Positions 25,992 to 34,469 of a DNA stretch of 64,000 bases are shown here, one piece after another. The stretch's first letter is position 1, and each line of letters begins with the position of its first letter. The position numbers and the translations under genes are program-made. The DNA comes from Bacteroides intestinalis. GTDB lineage: Bacteria; Bacteroidota; Bacteroidia; Bacteroidales; Bacteroidaceae. The notes beneath the pieces are model-generated. The model searched no databases. It was not told the origin of the DNA and saw only the letters and a program-made list of their open reading frames with translations. Location: contig NZ_QRZF01000001.1 in assembly GCF_003464595.1 (NCBI RefSeq), forward strand, positions 124,001-188,000. The letters run 5' to 3'.

Positions 25992-27899
25992 TTATTTTAG
26001 CCTATAATTAAATTCCTGTTTTCCTTCTCTCCAACGAAACACCTGTTCTTCTACCCCTTTTGTCCGATCGTGCAACCAAAGCAAAGCTCCGGCAGGCACA
26101 TCATCATATTCCAGATAATCATGCTCTGCAACTTTCACTCCTAATGAAACCCAACCCTCTGCTCCACATTGATACAATAGTTCATAACAGTCACCCGGGC
26201 TAACGTAATTGTCGTCATTACGCGGCACATAGATAATTCCTCCAATTTGTGTTGGAGTTTTCAAATCAAGCATACAAGGGACATTTTCTTTTCCTGATTC
26301 ATAACGTGTCAAATTTTTCCCATCAAAAGCTTTCTCTATCGAATATTCCTTTAGATTAGACACAGGCGGAGCACATGCTTCTACCCAACACTCCAACTTT
26401 CGACTGTAATTATTATCTGCATAAATTGTTATTTCTGCCATATTCAACCGTTTTCCCCCAGGTGGGCATACCCACATGTAACGATATTTCTGCATTGCAG
26501 AAGCCAATAAACGACATTCCCGATTATAAGTACTGTCACAAACAGAAACTGCCAGCAAATCTGCACTTTTAAGATCAGGAGTGTTATTTCCAAAGAAGCG
26601 CACGCCATCCATTTCCCGCATTTGTTTTACCCAGTATTGCGTCAACGGATGTTTCCTTCTTAATCGAATACTTTCCCGCTGCATCGTATCCGGTACAAAA
26701 GAAAACACCGTACCGTCTATTTGAGGCATGAAAGGGTACCCACTCTCTTTCCAGCCTGTTGCAGTCCGCACCAACGGTTGGTAAATCTGTCCTATTTCTA
26801 TATTTTCCACCCAAACCTCTTCTCTACGCCGTTTATACTCACCGATAGGTACCCAGCCATTCATAGAAAAAACACCAACCAATCCCACTCCAACATCACT
26901 TTGAATTCCCGAAACCCGCACCTCATTGGCAGGATAATACTCTGTAGTTACATCTTTAAGCAAATATCCAAAAATAGAAGGTTGCTCTTGTGATACAGAA
27001 AAGGCACGATAAACCTTCCCTTTACAGCGATGATTCACCCACTCACGCGTCACCCCTGTTCTCTGCAGCTCAGTAGGAATAAAATGCCCGGTCGTATCAC
27101 GGAATACATTCCAGCTATGGGCTAAAAAAGTATCCGGCGAATAAATATAGCGATCTACAGCTACCGGTATGCCCAATGCCCTTAACAGATAGACCAAAAA
27201 ATCCGTCTCTTCCCGACATGTCCCGATGCAATGCTCCAGAATAAAAACTCCCCCGGCATGTGGAAAACTAAAATCATTATTATAACAGAAGTTCATATTA
27301 CGCTGCAAATAAGATTGTAAACTATCCACAGCAACCACAATATCTGTCCCCTGATAAAGAGAGTCCAGCACCGGCTGAAAACGCTCCCGATATACACGCC
27401 GCCAACGATCAGGAATCTCGTTACCCACCCAATAAGGAAGCAAGTAATTACAAAAATCTTCAAATGGACAATATTTATCCCAGCCACGTTGTTGCCAAGC
27501 TTCAAAGGCTAAATCTATATTTTCTATCAGGTAATCCGCTGTTATCACCTGCGCATCATACACCTTTTCCGAGTCTACATAAGAAAAGATACGCCATTTA
27601 TCCCGTCGCCTACGTTCCATAAAACCTTGTTGACGGCTGGTTTCAATCAAAGCCTGCCGCACACTGTCTATTCCAGCCCCCCGATAAGAATGACGGTCTT
27701 TCATGTGAATAAGAAGGAATCTGGCAGCTTCCAATTTCAAAGAATCATCCCGATAGTGCAACAATACTTTTTCTAACTCCGTACGATTGTCTCCGGCAAA
27801 AATCAATGTTTCCTCCAGACAACGTTCCTTGTCAGAAGCACAACTTCCCAGATACACACATAAGAAGAGAAAAAGATATAAGTTACTTTTCATGTTCAT
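25992..27899 (-). CDS. Transglutaminase-like lipoprotein (copy 1)
   Basis: 635-aa lipoprotein whose ATG at 27899 overlaps the stop of the DUF1573 remnant (ATGA), which fixes the start. The lipobox is VYLGSCAS. Transglutaminase-like core near residues 235-310: Cys in EHCIGTCREETDFLVYLLRA, His in LAHSWNVF, and a third acidic residue possibly in FIPTE instead of Asp, so activity is uncertain. The C-terminal ~150 residues form a galactose-binding-like module (YESGKENVPCMLDLKTPTQI). Paralogue of 20887-22887. Secreted and lipid-anchored. A truncated start of a third copy remains at 30807-30848. Confidence 0.8.
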   Translation of the reverse strand: MNMKSNLYLFLFLCVYLGSCASDKERCLEETLIFAGDNRTELEKVLLHYRDDSLKLEAARFLLIHMKDRHSYRGAGIDSVRQALIETSRQQGFMERRRRDKWRIFSYVDSEKVYDAQVITADYLIENIDLAFEAWQQRGWDKYCPFEDFCNYLLPYWVGNEIPDRWRRVYRERFQPVLDSLYQGTDIVVAVDSLQSYLQRNMNFCYNNDFSFPHAGGVFILEHCIGTCREETDFLVYLLRALGIPVAVDRYIYSPDTFLAHSWNVFRDTTGHFIPTELQRTGVTREWVNHRCKGKVYRAFSVSQEQPSIFGYLLKDVTTEYYPANEVRVSGIQSDVGVGLVGVFSMNGWVPIGEYKRRREEVWVENIEIGQIYQPLVRTATGWKESGYPFMPQIDGTVFSFVPDTMQRESIRLRRKHPLTQYWVKQMREMDGVRFFGNNTPDLKSADLLAVSVCDSTYNRECRLLASAMQKYRYMWVCPPGGKRLNMAEITIYADNNYSRKLECWVEACAPPVSNLKEYSIEKAFDGKNLTRYESGKENVPCMLDLKTPTQIGGIIYVPRNDDNYVSPGDCYELLYQCGAEGWVSLGVKVAEHDYLEYDDVPAGALLWLHDRTKGVEEQVFRWREGKQEFNYRLK

Positions 27900-28121
27900 T
27901 CTGCATTTCCCATTATCTTTAAAAGCAAAGGAGAAACTTTTGCATTGCAATACACAGTTATTGTTTTATTGAAATGCTCAGGATGTTCTGCCTTATAACT
28001 CACATGAAGATCAACAGAACCACCCGGACGTACAGGCTCTTTATCATATTCTACCTTCGTGCAACCGCAAGATGTTGCAACTGCGTCAATCACCAATGTA
28101 TTATCACCGGTATTTTTCAAT
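27877..28121 (-). repeat. 245-bp duplicated DUF1573 segment, copy 1
   Basis: Aligns without indels to 30826-31070 (offset 2949 bp) with roughly ten differences. It covers the C-terminal DUF1573 coding part and the first codons of the transglutaminase-like gene. Outside this block the two loci diverge abruptly. Confidence 0.88.
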
Positions 28122-28262
28122 ACACTATCCTTTCCCAAAAGAATTTTCATATAAAGTTCCTTTATTTTTCCATTCCTGAATTAACTGAATGATATTATTC
28201 TTTTTACTTTCTTTGCAAGAAAAGAAACAAAACAATATCAATAATAAATAGAAATGTTTCAT
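27896..28262 (-). pseudogene. Broken thioredoxin-like/DUF1573 lipoprotein gene
   Basis: The 5' end (ATG at 28262) encodes a 45-codon lipoprotein N-terminus, MKHFYLLLILFCFFSC then KESKKNNIIQLIQEWKNKG, stopping at 28125. The 3' end encodes the C-terminal DUF1573 domain (TSCGCTKVEYDKEPVRPGGS to MGNAE) in another frame. Compared with the intact paralogue (30845-31717, 290 aa), the central thioredoxin-like domain of about 160 residues is missing. An in-frame ATG at 28150 could express an 84-aa DUF1573-only product, but without export signal. Internal deletion plus frameshift is the simplest reading. The 3' end overlaps the next gene by ATGA. Confidence 0.85.
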
Positions 28263-28276
28263 GATATGACTAAAAG

Positions 28277-29269
28277 TTACTGTTTAAATCTATAAATGAC
28301 AGTCTCATCAACATCAGAAGCATATCCGACAAGACACCCTTCGGTATCGATATTGATAAAATCAACTGTTTTCTCCAATGTATACTTTACTCGGCACTCT
28401 CCATGGCAATCATAGACCTCAACAATATTACCAAAATCCTCTCCATTTCTCGATTTTAAACAATAGAATAAACCCTCATAAGAAGCAACAGCGACATAAT
28501 AATGAAGCAAATCATTATAACTTTCAAGTTCAGATTGATCCTTATCACTACCCCAAACAACCATAGGCTTTATTTTATCATTAACAATAGAATATAACTC
28601 TATTCTATCCATATATTTATAAGCAGCAATAAAGGTTGAATCAGATATGCATTGAACAAAATCAAAAGGAGTATACGACTCTTCTGCCTTTCGAACAGGA
28701 TTCTTGTACGAATCTAATATTTCATTTTTACCCAAATCGGCTATTTCCCATGATGAGGATTCATACTCATCTATTTTCATTAAGTATTTATCGCCTTCTA
28801 TTTGAGTAATAAACGTAAAAAGTTTGCATACACCATCTTCACCATTATATAAAGGAAGCTTTTTAGAAATCCATAATGAGTCCTCTCCTATCGTCAATTG
28901 CACAAGCTTTCTACTCATCAAATCATACAATAAGACATCCTCTGATACAGCATCCCCACTAAATGCACTAACAAACTCATCAGGGCCTTGCCCAATTTTT
29001 CCATAACCATATAGTTTTCGGCAATTCGGATAGGAGTAAACCGACAAAAAATTATCCGTTGCTTTATAGGTTATAAAACTGATATTATTAGCATTAATCT
29101 TCCATCCCTGTAAAGAATAGGTATCTTCTATTTTCATAGAATCCAATACCTGCAATTCAATCACAGTATCAAAATTTCTTTCCTTCTGTTGAAAACCAAC
29201 ATATTGCCCTTTTGTTGTGCAACCAAAAAGAAAAATAAATAACAATAGATATAAAGTACTTATCTTCAT
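28277..29269 (-). CDS. Six-bladed beta-propeller lipoprotein
   Basis: Lipoprotein of 330 aa with lipobox LFIFLFGCTT (Cys near residue 17). The family hallmark of these Bacteroides propeller lipoproteins, Gly-x-Gly-Pro-x-Glu-Phe, appears as KIGQGPDEFVSAFSG near residue 95. Later repeats follow a pattern of aromatic residues spaced as in TolB/NHL-like blades (FDFVQCISDSTFIAAYKYMD). No catalytic residues can be assigned; probably a surface binding protein. Paralogous to genes at 29446, 31746, 36049 and 37043 and to the broken copy at 33397. A remnant of an NVEALA peptide gene lies just upstream (29339-29431). Confidence 0.83.
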   Translation of the reverse strand: MKISTLYLLLFIFLFGCTTKGQYVGFQQKERNFDTVIELQVLDSMKIEDTYSLQGWKINANNISFITYKATDNFLSVYSYPNCRKLYGYGKIGQGPDEFVSAFSGDAVSEDVLLYDLMSRKLVQLTIGEDSLWISKKLPLYNGEDGVCKLFTFITQIEGDKYLMKIDEYESSSWEIADLGKNEILDSYKNPVRKAEESYTPFDFVQCISDSTFIAAYKYMDRIELYSIVNDKIKPMVVWGSDKDQSELESYNDLLHYYVAVASYEGLFYCLKSRNGEDFGNIVEVYDCHGECRVKYTLEKTVDFINIDTEGCLVGYASDVDETVIYRFKQ

Positions 29270-29338
29270 AGAATTCCCTTCTTCAATAGAGGAATAGATA
29301 TCTTATATCATCTATTCCTCTAACATACAACCTATTAA

Positions 29339-29431
29339 TCATTGACAATTATCCGCTTTCTTGTCTGGAGCATTAGGAACTGCAACCATACAACAATCAT
29401 ACACACGGCCAGAATTAGACGTAATTACAGT
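29339..29431 (-). pseudogene. Remnant tail of an NVEALA-type peptide gene
   Basis: A ~30-codon open stretch ends at the TGA at 29339 and reads TSNSGRVYDCCMVAVPNAPD then KKADNCQ. It has three Cys and is cut off by a stop (TAA at 29432) where the leader should begin. Position fits: every other intact peptide gene precedes a propeller gene, and this fragment precedes the propeller at 29269. Assignment rests on position and Cys content rather than leader homology. Confidence 0.5.
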
Positions 29432-29445
29432 TTATTTCATTAATC

Positions 29446-30423
29446 TCAAGGAACACTGTAGATATATATAACATCCTCCCTATCTTGACATACAGCATAT
29501 AATTTACCATCTGTAGAAGATTTTACCAGACAATTCACAGGCTTATCTAATAAATAATGGGCTTTCGGAGCACCTTCCCAATCCCAAATTTCCAAAACTT
29601 TCCCTTCTTCTTTATCTGTTAAAACATAGATATAATTCTCATCCGCATAAGGGTAGGAAGAATAATATATAGTTTTTTCTTCTGATGTATCCTTTTGCGA
29701 CGATTCAAGCATGGTCTCTTTCAAAAGTTCTCCCTTAGAATTATAAATTCTACAAAGTTTTATATAAGCATAAAATGCTGCAAATTTATCACCTTGAGGA
29801 TTGGCAATCGTTAACTTATTATAGACAAAACAATTCAAGTCATCTTCCTTTTTTTCTAATAAACCTTCCGGATAATTGCCAAAATAGTGTACCACTCCAT
29901 CTTTGTCAAGCAAAGCATACTCACATTCCTCCTTATCAGAAACAAAGCAATAACTATCATTCTTTAAAAAAAGGAAACGATTCAGTCCTCTTTGATCTAC
30001 CTCCAACTGTTTAGCAGAAACCACTTTAAAACTGCCTATCGAATCTACAGCCACTTCTTTCACCTTATTCGATGCTATTTCAAATGTTTTAAAGCCAGAT
30101 GACATTTCTTGAAATGTCCTATCAAGCATCAAGAAATCATCAGGTCCTTCTCCTCTACTGCCAGCCCTAAACAAGTAACTACATTCCGGCAATTTCCAAA
30201 AAGAGAACATAGTATCGCTTCTCTGTTGATATGCCACCAACATATTATTTGTAATAAACAATCGGGTCACAGACAATAAAATCGGAGGAGTAGAAATACT
30301 ATCTGCTTTCAATTCTTTTAGTGGGGGAAACTGTTCTGCCAGTTTCCCCTTAGACGTACATCCCTCCAATAGAAAAAAAAGAATAAGGAGAGATGTGAAA
30401 AGTATATAAATTTGCTTCATCAT
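29446..30423 (-). CDS. Six-bladed beta-propeller lipoprotein
   Basis: Lipoprotein of 325 aa from ATG 30423 (an adjacent ATG at 30420 is equally good). Lipobox LFFLLEGCTS. The propeller hallmark is GSRGEGPDDFLML near residue 85, followed by regular blades up to a C-terminal CQDREDVIYIYS. The start overlaps the end of the alternate NVEALA frame as TAATG, showing ancestral coupling of peptide and propeller. Likely a surface receptor, immunity or binding protein for a partner peptide; function unproven. Confidence 0.83.
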   Translation of the reverse strand: MMKQIYILFTSLLILFFLLEGCTSKGKLAEQFPPLKELKADSISTPPILLSVTRLFITNNMLVAYQQRSDTMFSFWKLPECSYLFRAGSRGEGPDDFLMLDRTFQEMSSGFKTFEIASNKVKEVAVDSIGSFKVVSAKQLEVDQRGLNRFLFLKNDSYCFVSDKEECEYALLDKDGVVHYFGNYPEGLLEKKEDDLNCFVYNKLTIANPQGDKFAAFYAYIKLCRIYNSKGELLKETMLESSQKDTSEEKTIYYSSYPYADENYIYVLTDKEEGKVLEIWDWEGAPKAHYLLDKPVNCLVKSSTDGKLYAVCQDREDVIYIYSVP

Positions 30424-30628
30424 TAACAATGCGCCTTAACGCTTCCTTCTAATAACCAATAAGGTTCACACTCACTACAAATCCAAGCCCAAAAAGCCAA
30501 TGAGCCAAAGCTTCCACATTAGCTAACATCAAATCCGACATAGTGTCTACTTTCTGATTAGCATAGACACCATAACCTGCAATTGCCGCAAAAGCTGCAA
30601 CAAAAGCTATTTTCACAAACTTCTTCAT
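30423..30628 (-). pseudogene. Frameshifted NVEALA-family peptide gene
   Basis: From ATG 30628 the frame encodes the canonical NVEALA leader: a hydrophobic segment AFVAAFAAIAGYGVYANQ followed by LMLANVEALA. It then runs into HWLFGLGFVVSVNLIGY and stops at 30449 (59 aa). In the alternative frame the tail is a Cys-containing sequence, AFWAWICSECEPYWLLEGS then VKAHC, ending in a TAA that overlaps the ATG of the next gene (TAATG). The frame change sits at the edge of the 311-bp repeat (30509/30510), so a recombination junction probably joined leader and tail out of frame. The 59-aa product could still be made. Confidence 0.75.
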
Positions 30629-30820
30629 TTCTATATTGTTTCAAAGTAAAAATCTATTCAATTAACGATATCAAGTACACTTATGCACAGTCAAATTTAA
30701 GATATAAATATCTTATTAGAGTACATTTCATGCTGCACTATCGTAACAGCAGAAATCAGTATCTGTTTTTCATTAAAAATTTGTATCTTCGCCAAGCTTC
30801 TAAATTTTAGGGGTTACGGA
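30510..30820 (-). repeat. 311-bp leader-promoter repeat, copy R1
   Basis: Colinear with R2 (33020-33330), equal length, no indels and only scattered substitutions. Contains the first ~40 codons of the NVEALA peptide gene and about 190 bp upstream. Both ends coincide with gene disruptions: the peptide frameshift on one side and the truncated transglutaminase start on the other. On the plus strand, both copies hold an outward TATCTTCG box near 30785-30792 resembling a -7 element. Confidence 0.9.
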
Positions 30821-30848
30821 AGAAGTATAAGCAGCTTTTCATGTTCAT
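30807..30848 (-). pseudogene. Truncated start of a third transglutaminase-like lipoprotein gene
   Basis: ATG at 30848 overlaps the DUF1573 stop (ATGA), as it does for the intact gene at 27899. The frame reads MNMKSCLYFFRNP and stops at 30807. The first nine codons match the intact start MNMKSNLYL; the rest derives from the R1 repeat that interrupts it. Confidence 0.75.
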
Positions 30849-31070
30849 TCTGCATTTCCCATTATCCTTAAAAGTAAAGGAGAAACTTTTGCATTGCAAT
30901 ACACAGTTATTGTTTTATTGAAATGCTCAGGATGTTCTGCCTTATAACTCACATGAAGATCAACAGAACCACCCGGACGTACAGGCTCTTTATCATATTC
31001 TACCTTCGTGCAACCACAAGATGTAGCAACTGCGTCAATCACCAATGTATTATCACCGGTATTTTTCAAT
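30826..31070 (-). repeat. 245-bp duplicated DUF1573 segment, copy 2
   Basis: Partner of 27877-28121. This copy is in frame with an intact gene, so it is the better candidate for the ancestral arrangement or the gene-conversion donor. Confidence 0.88.
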
Positions 31071-31717
31071 GTGAAAACTACTTTTTGTTCTTTTTTCCAG
31101 CCAAAATTACCTAAGGATAAGAATGTACTGTCAATGCCAACTTCTGTCACTAAACCCGTATCTTCATTCATCTGTGTAAGTTCTTCTCCCTGAATAATCT
31201 TTAAATATAAATCTTTAACTTTTGAATTATGAATAGGATTTCCAATTGCTATAATCTTATTATCTCTATCTAACAAAAAAGTCTGGTACTCCATTTTAGA
31301 AGGAAACTGATTCAATATATTCAACGAATCTTTTTCATCAATGCAAACTGGATAAACAAACTTTTCAGTTCTTAACACACTATATACCTCCCGATTCTTT
31401 TTTGGAGCAAAATAATATAAGAACTTAACTGAATCACCTTTTATAGAATCAACCACATTCATAAATTTCTTCCAGTCCGATAACTGCAATTTACAACTGG
31501 TACATCCTATGGTATCAACATACGTCACAATTTTGTATTCACCCCCCACATAAAAAGCCACAGTATCCTTCCCCTGTACTGTAAAGATGGAAGTTGCAGG
31601 AAATTTAACTTCACGATTTATCCATTTCTCTAACAGATTTTCAAGCTCATTTTGTCTAACATCCATACAAGACAGCACAGACAAACTTAATATCATAATA
31701 ACAAAATATTTCATCAT
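30845..31717 (-). CDS. Thioredoxin-like lipoprotein with C-terminal DUF1573 domain
   Basis: Lipoprotein of 290 aa, lipobox LSVLSCMD (Cys near residue 17). The middle part (residues ~55-180) is a thioredoxin/AhpC-like fold: a beta strand then TIGCTSCKLQLSDWKKF, with a CxxC pair (C-T-S-C), and a later cis-Pro-type segment FVYPVCIDEKDS. The C-terminal ~85 residues are DUF1573, an Ig-like domain with a CGC motif (TSCGCT). A periplasmic, lipid-anchored thiol-disulfide role is therefore likely, fitting the Cys-containing NVEALA peptides nearby. It follows the propeller at 31746-32753 by 28 bp. A paralogue at 27896-28262 lost the thioredoxin part. Confidence 0.85.
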   Translation of the reverse strand: MMKYFVIMILSLSVLSCMDVRQNELENLLEKWINREVKFPATSIFTVQGKDTVAFYVGGEYKIVTYVDTIGCTSCKLQLSDWKKFMNVVDSIKGDSVKFLYYFAPKKNREVYSVLRTEKFVYPVCIDEKDSLNILNQFPSKMEYQTFLLDRDNKIIAIGNPIHNSKVKDLYLKIIQGEELTQMNEDTGLVTEVGIDSTFLSLGNFGWKKEQKVVFTLKNTGDNTLVIDAVATSCGCTKVEYDKEPVRPGGSVDLHVSYKAEHPEHFNKTITVYCNAKVSPLLLRIMGNAE

Positions 31718-31745
31718 TATTCTTTCAACATTAATTTTTCTATTT

Positions 31746-32753
31746 TTACTCTATAAGCCCATCTAGATTTAAATAAGCAAATTGTATTTCATCATTTAAT
31801 ACCATTATTAATCGATTTAGCTCCTGATCATAACAAAAATTACAAATTTTACGACCTATATTCAGCGTTTTAATATAATTTCCATCGAAGTCATAAACTT
31901 GAAAACAATTAGGAAATCCCTCGTCATCCCAATTACGTCCTCCTGCATAAGCCGCAACAATTCTGTCTTTACAAATCACTACAGCATCATAATAAACCAT
32001 ATCATTGCTCGTCTTGTCATCCCAATAAGGACCATAAATATTGTATTTCAAATTTCCGTCAAGGTCATAAATCGTCATCAAGTCATGATGAGCATAGCAA
32101 TCAACTATTAAATTATGTTTTAGAGAAACTGCAAACTGACTACGCTTACGTTCTATTTTTGGATGCCCTTCAACTAATAATTCCATGTCTCCTGTCAACA
32201 TATTCCACTTCACCAAAGATTGTTGAAAATATTTGCTTTCTCCGACCACTATGGAACGTGCAATGCAGAAAGTGTCATTCACATAAACAAATCTATCTGG
32301 AAATTGCAATTCTTTCATATCTCCTTTCAATTCAGGTCGGTAAAAAGGATTTTTCAATATACTGTCCACATTATAACTTAATATTTTCAATTTTCCATAA
32401 TCAGGTACAAAAAAACGGTGATGCTCTTCATTAGGTACAATTACTCCCATATTCGTGATTTCATTAGGTCCCTCCCCTACATCTCCAACACCCATCAAAT
32501 AAGAGAAATTATTCTTGTCAAAGACATAAATTAGCTTTTCTTCGGATTGAGAATCACTTATTAACAGATAATCATTTACGATAAAGGGTCGCGCCCAGCC
32601 TCCTATTAGAGGAGTATCTATAACGATCTCTTTCACCAGTTCCTTTACATCAATGATATTGGCAGAATGATCCTGTTTTTTTTCTATATTAGAGTTTTTA
32701 AAGCAACTACTCATAAAGAAAACAAACAGAACAAAATAGATAATATGTTTCAT
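31746..32753 (-). CDS. Six-bladed beta-propeller lipoprotein
   Basis: Lipoprotein of 335 aa, lipobox FFMSSCFK. Hallmark VGDVGEGPNEITNMGV near residue 97; blades end with LDGNLKYNIYG and DFDGNYIKTLNIG strands. It is directly preceded by the intact NVEALA gene (32902-33138) and followed by the thioredoxin-like/DUF1573 gene, making the clearest complete module in the island. Lipid-anchored, probably surface exposed. Ligand unknown. Confidence 0.84.
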   Translation of the reverse strand: MKHIIYFVLFVFFMSSCFKNSNIEKKQDHSANIIDVKELVKEIVIDTPLIGGWARPFIVNDYLLISDSQSEEKLIYVFDKNNFSYLMGVGDVGEGPNEITNMGVIVPNEEHHRFFVPDYGKLKILSYNVDSILKNPFYRPELKGDMKELQFPDRFVYVNDTFCIARSIVVGESKYFQQSLVKWNMLTGDMELLVEGHPKIERKRSQFAVSLKHNLIVDCYAHHDLMTIYDLDGNLKYNIYGPYWDDKTSNDMVYYDAVVICKDRIVAAYAGGRNWDDEGFPNCFQVYDFDGNYIKTLNIGRKICNFCYDQELNRLIMVLNDEIQFAYLNLDGLIE

Positions 32754-32901
32754 TAGAACAGATTTTTAGTATTATTTTAAGCTTCAACAGGACAGAAATC
32801 ACAGCCTATAACAAGCTGATTTCTGTCCTTATCATATTACTATAGCAAACGACCAAAATGCCTATTGGAATATCCTAAGCACATTTTAGCAGCTATAAAT
32901 A

Positions 32902-33138
32902 TCAACTCCATTTCACTTCTCTTTTATTTGGATATGTTTTGTAACAATAGCATCCGGTAGTCCCACTAGTACATCCATTAGGACATCTAGGATCTACATG
33001 ATATTCATTGTCAGCTAATGCTTCCACATTAGCCAGCATCAAATCCGACATAGTGTCTACTTTCTGATTAGCATAGACACCGTAACCTGCAATTGCCGCA
33101 AAAGCTGCAACAAAAGCTATTTTCACAAACTTCTTCAT
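32902..33138 (-). CDS. NVEALA-family secreted peptide precursor
   Basis: Precursor of 78 aa. MKKFVKIAF plus AAFAAIAGYGVYANQ forms a membrane-spanning signal-like leader. It is followed by the family motif LMLANVEALADN near residue 40, which contains A-L-A, the classic signal-peptidase-I cleavage pattern. The tail DPRCPNGCTSGTTGCYCY has four Cys and ends in a basic stretch. Cleavage after ALA would release a ~36-aa peptide able to form two disulfides. The leader and 5' region are shared with the frameshifted copy at 30628. Function of the family is not established; secretion and disulfide formation are inferred. Confidence 0.85.
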   Translation of the reverse strand: MKKFVKIAFVAAFAAIAGYGVYANQKVDTMSDLMLANVEALADNEYHVDPRCPNGCTSGTTGCYCYKTYPNKREVKWS

Positions 33139-33330
33139 TTTTATATTGTTTCAAAGTAAAAATCTATTCAATTAATCATATCAAGTACACTTATGTACAG
33201 TCAAAATTAAGATATAAATATCTCATTAGAGCATATTTCATACTGCACTATCGTAACAGCAGAAATCAGTTTCCGTTTTTCATTAAAAATTTGTATCTTC
33301 GCCAGGCTTCTAAATTTTAGGGGTTACGGA
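33020..33330 (-). repeat. 311-bp leader-promoter repeat, copy R2
   Basis: Partner of R1 (30510-30820). Covers the leader part of the intact NVEALA gene and its upstream region, ending just before the 3' end of the broken propeller gene. The rest of 33139-33396 holds nothing else identifiable. Confidence 0.9.
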
Positions 33331-33396
33331 GCATTCGGTATTCTATTGCAGCAACAAGTCGTTTGCCGTCTGCTCCTTTTAATAAATTATATCACT

Positions 33397-34469
33397 TCAT
33401 ACATCTTTTATGCTGTATTCCAATATAGGTTCATCCCGATTCACATCTGTAACATAAATCACTCCGCGTTGCTCATCTACCGATATACCATAAACATAAT
33501 GATCCAATACATATTTCTTTAGTGGTTCACCATTCAAACTAAATACATAGATATATTGTCCACCATCCAGCTTCGTTCCTTTCTGTGCATTCCGTGCGAT
33601 TTCCTGGAACGAACGCCCGTGAAAGACTGCATAAATAGCATTCTCAGTCACTTGTACATCACTGAATCCCATAATCCCCGTCGGAATACCATAGCCTTCA
33701 GAGACCTGAAATTCTGGCTCACCATGCGGTCCAATACGTACCACATGTGTACTGTCTTTCAGATTATAAATTTCAAGTACTTCCCCCAATTGAGTAACAG
33801 CAGCAAACACTCCATTTTGGGGATTATAATCAATAAAGCTACGCCATGCCTGAGCTAAAGCAGGACAAGCATTCAGCAAAGCATCTTCATTGGCAGAAGG
33901 TATAGTACCGAATTTATGCATCAGTTTCCCATTCCTATCCACCCTACAAAAACGGTTATCACCCGAATAATCGGGAATAATAAAAGTAGAGTCCTCACAC
34001 ATTACAAAATCCAGTGCCCGGAGAATATCTTTATCCAAATTCACTGCTTCCTGACGAAGCAATGAATCACCGGATAAAGCAAACTCAAACCTCGTTAATT
34101 CTGACTTATTAGCGTCTAATGTCCACCAAAAAGCCCCATTCCATCGAATATTTTCGGCAGAAAGCATATCTTGCGGTGCATCCCCACGCTTCCCAAAAGA
34201 AGATAAGTAATGAAAATCAGGATAGCTGAACGCATGAAAGAATAATCCGTTCCATGCAAATCAAGCACCACAGCCTTATCATTACCGATATGCAATCGGA
34301 AAGGATACCGGAACAATGCTGTATCCAATAGTATTGTTTTAGACTTCAGTTCTTGTTCTTGAGGAAAATCGGTATATGTATCTATAATGGAAACATCTGA
34401 TTTTGATGCGCAAGAAGTGAACAGAAAGATAGATAAAATGCTAATAATGTAAGCTGTACGGAGAAGCAT
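33397..34469 (-). pseudogene. Frameshifted six-bladed beta-propeller lipoprotein gene
   Basis: Starts at the ATG at 34469 with MLLRTAYIISILSIFLFTSC (lipobox ends in Cys) and runs in frame to about 34241, where one base appears missing in the codons after HGTDY. The -1 frame continues FFHAFSYPDFHYLSSFGKRG then DAPQDMLSAENIRW through to the stop at 33397, including DHYVYGISVDEQRGVIYVTD near the end. Restoring one base gives a ~357-aa propeller. Either a real pseudogene, a phase-variable site, or a sequencing error. It overlaps the upstream NVEALA gene by 29 bp. Confidence 0.82.

Noticed and set aside
30785..30792. TATCTTCG box in R1/R2 as promoter of a plus-strand gene
   Set aside because: No plus-strand gene lies downstream in either copy, and the box deviates from TAnnTTTG.
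33397..34167. Separate 256-aa gene starting at 34167
   Set aside because: It is the downstream half of the frameshifted propeller gene; no signal peptide.
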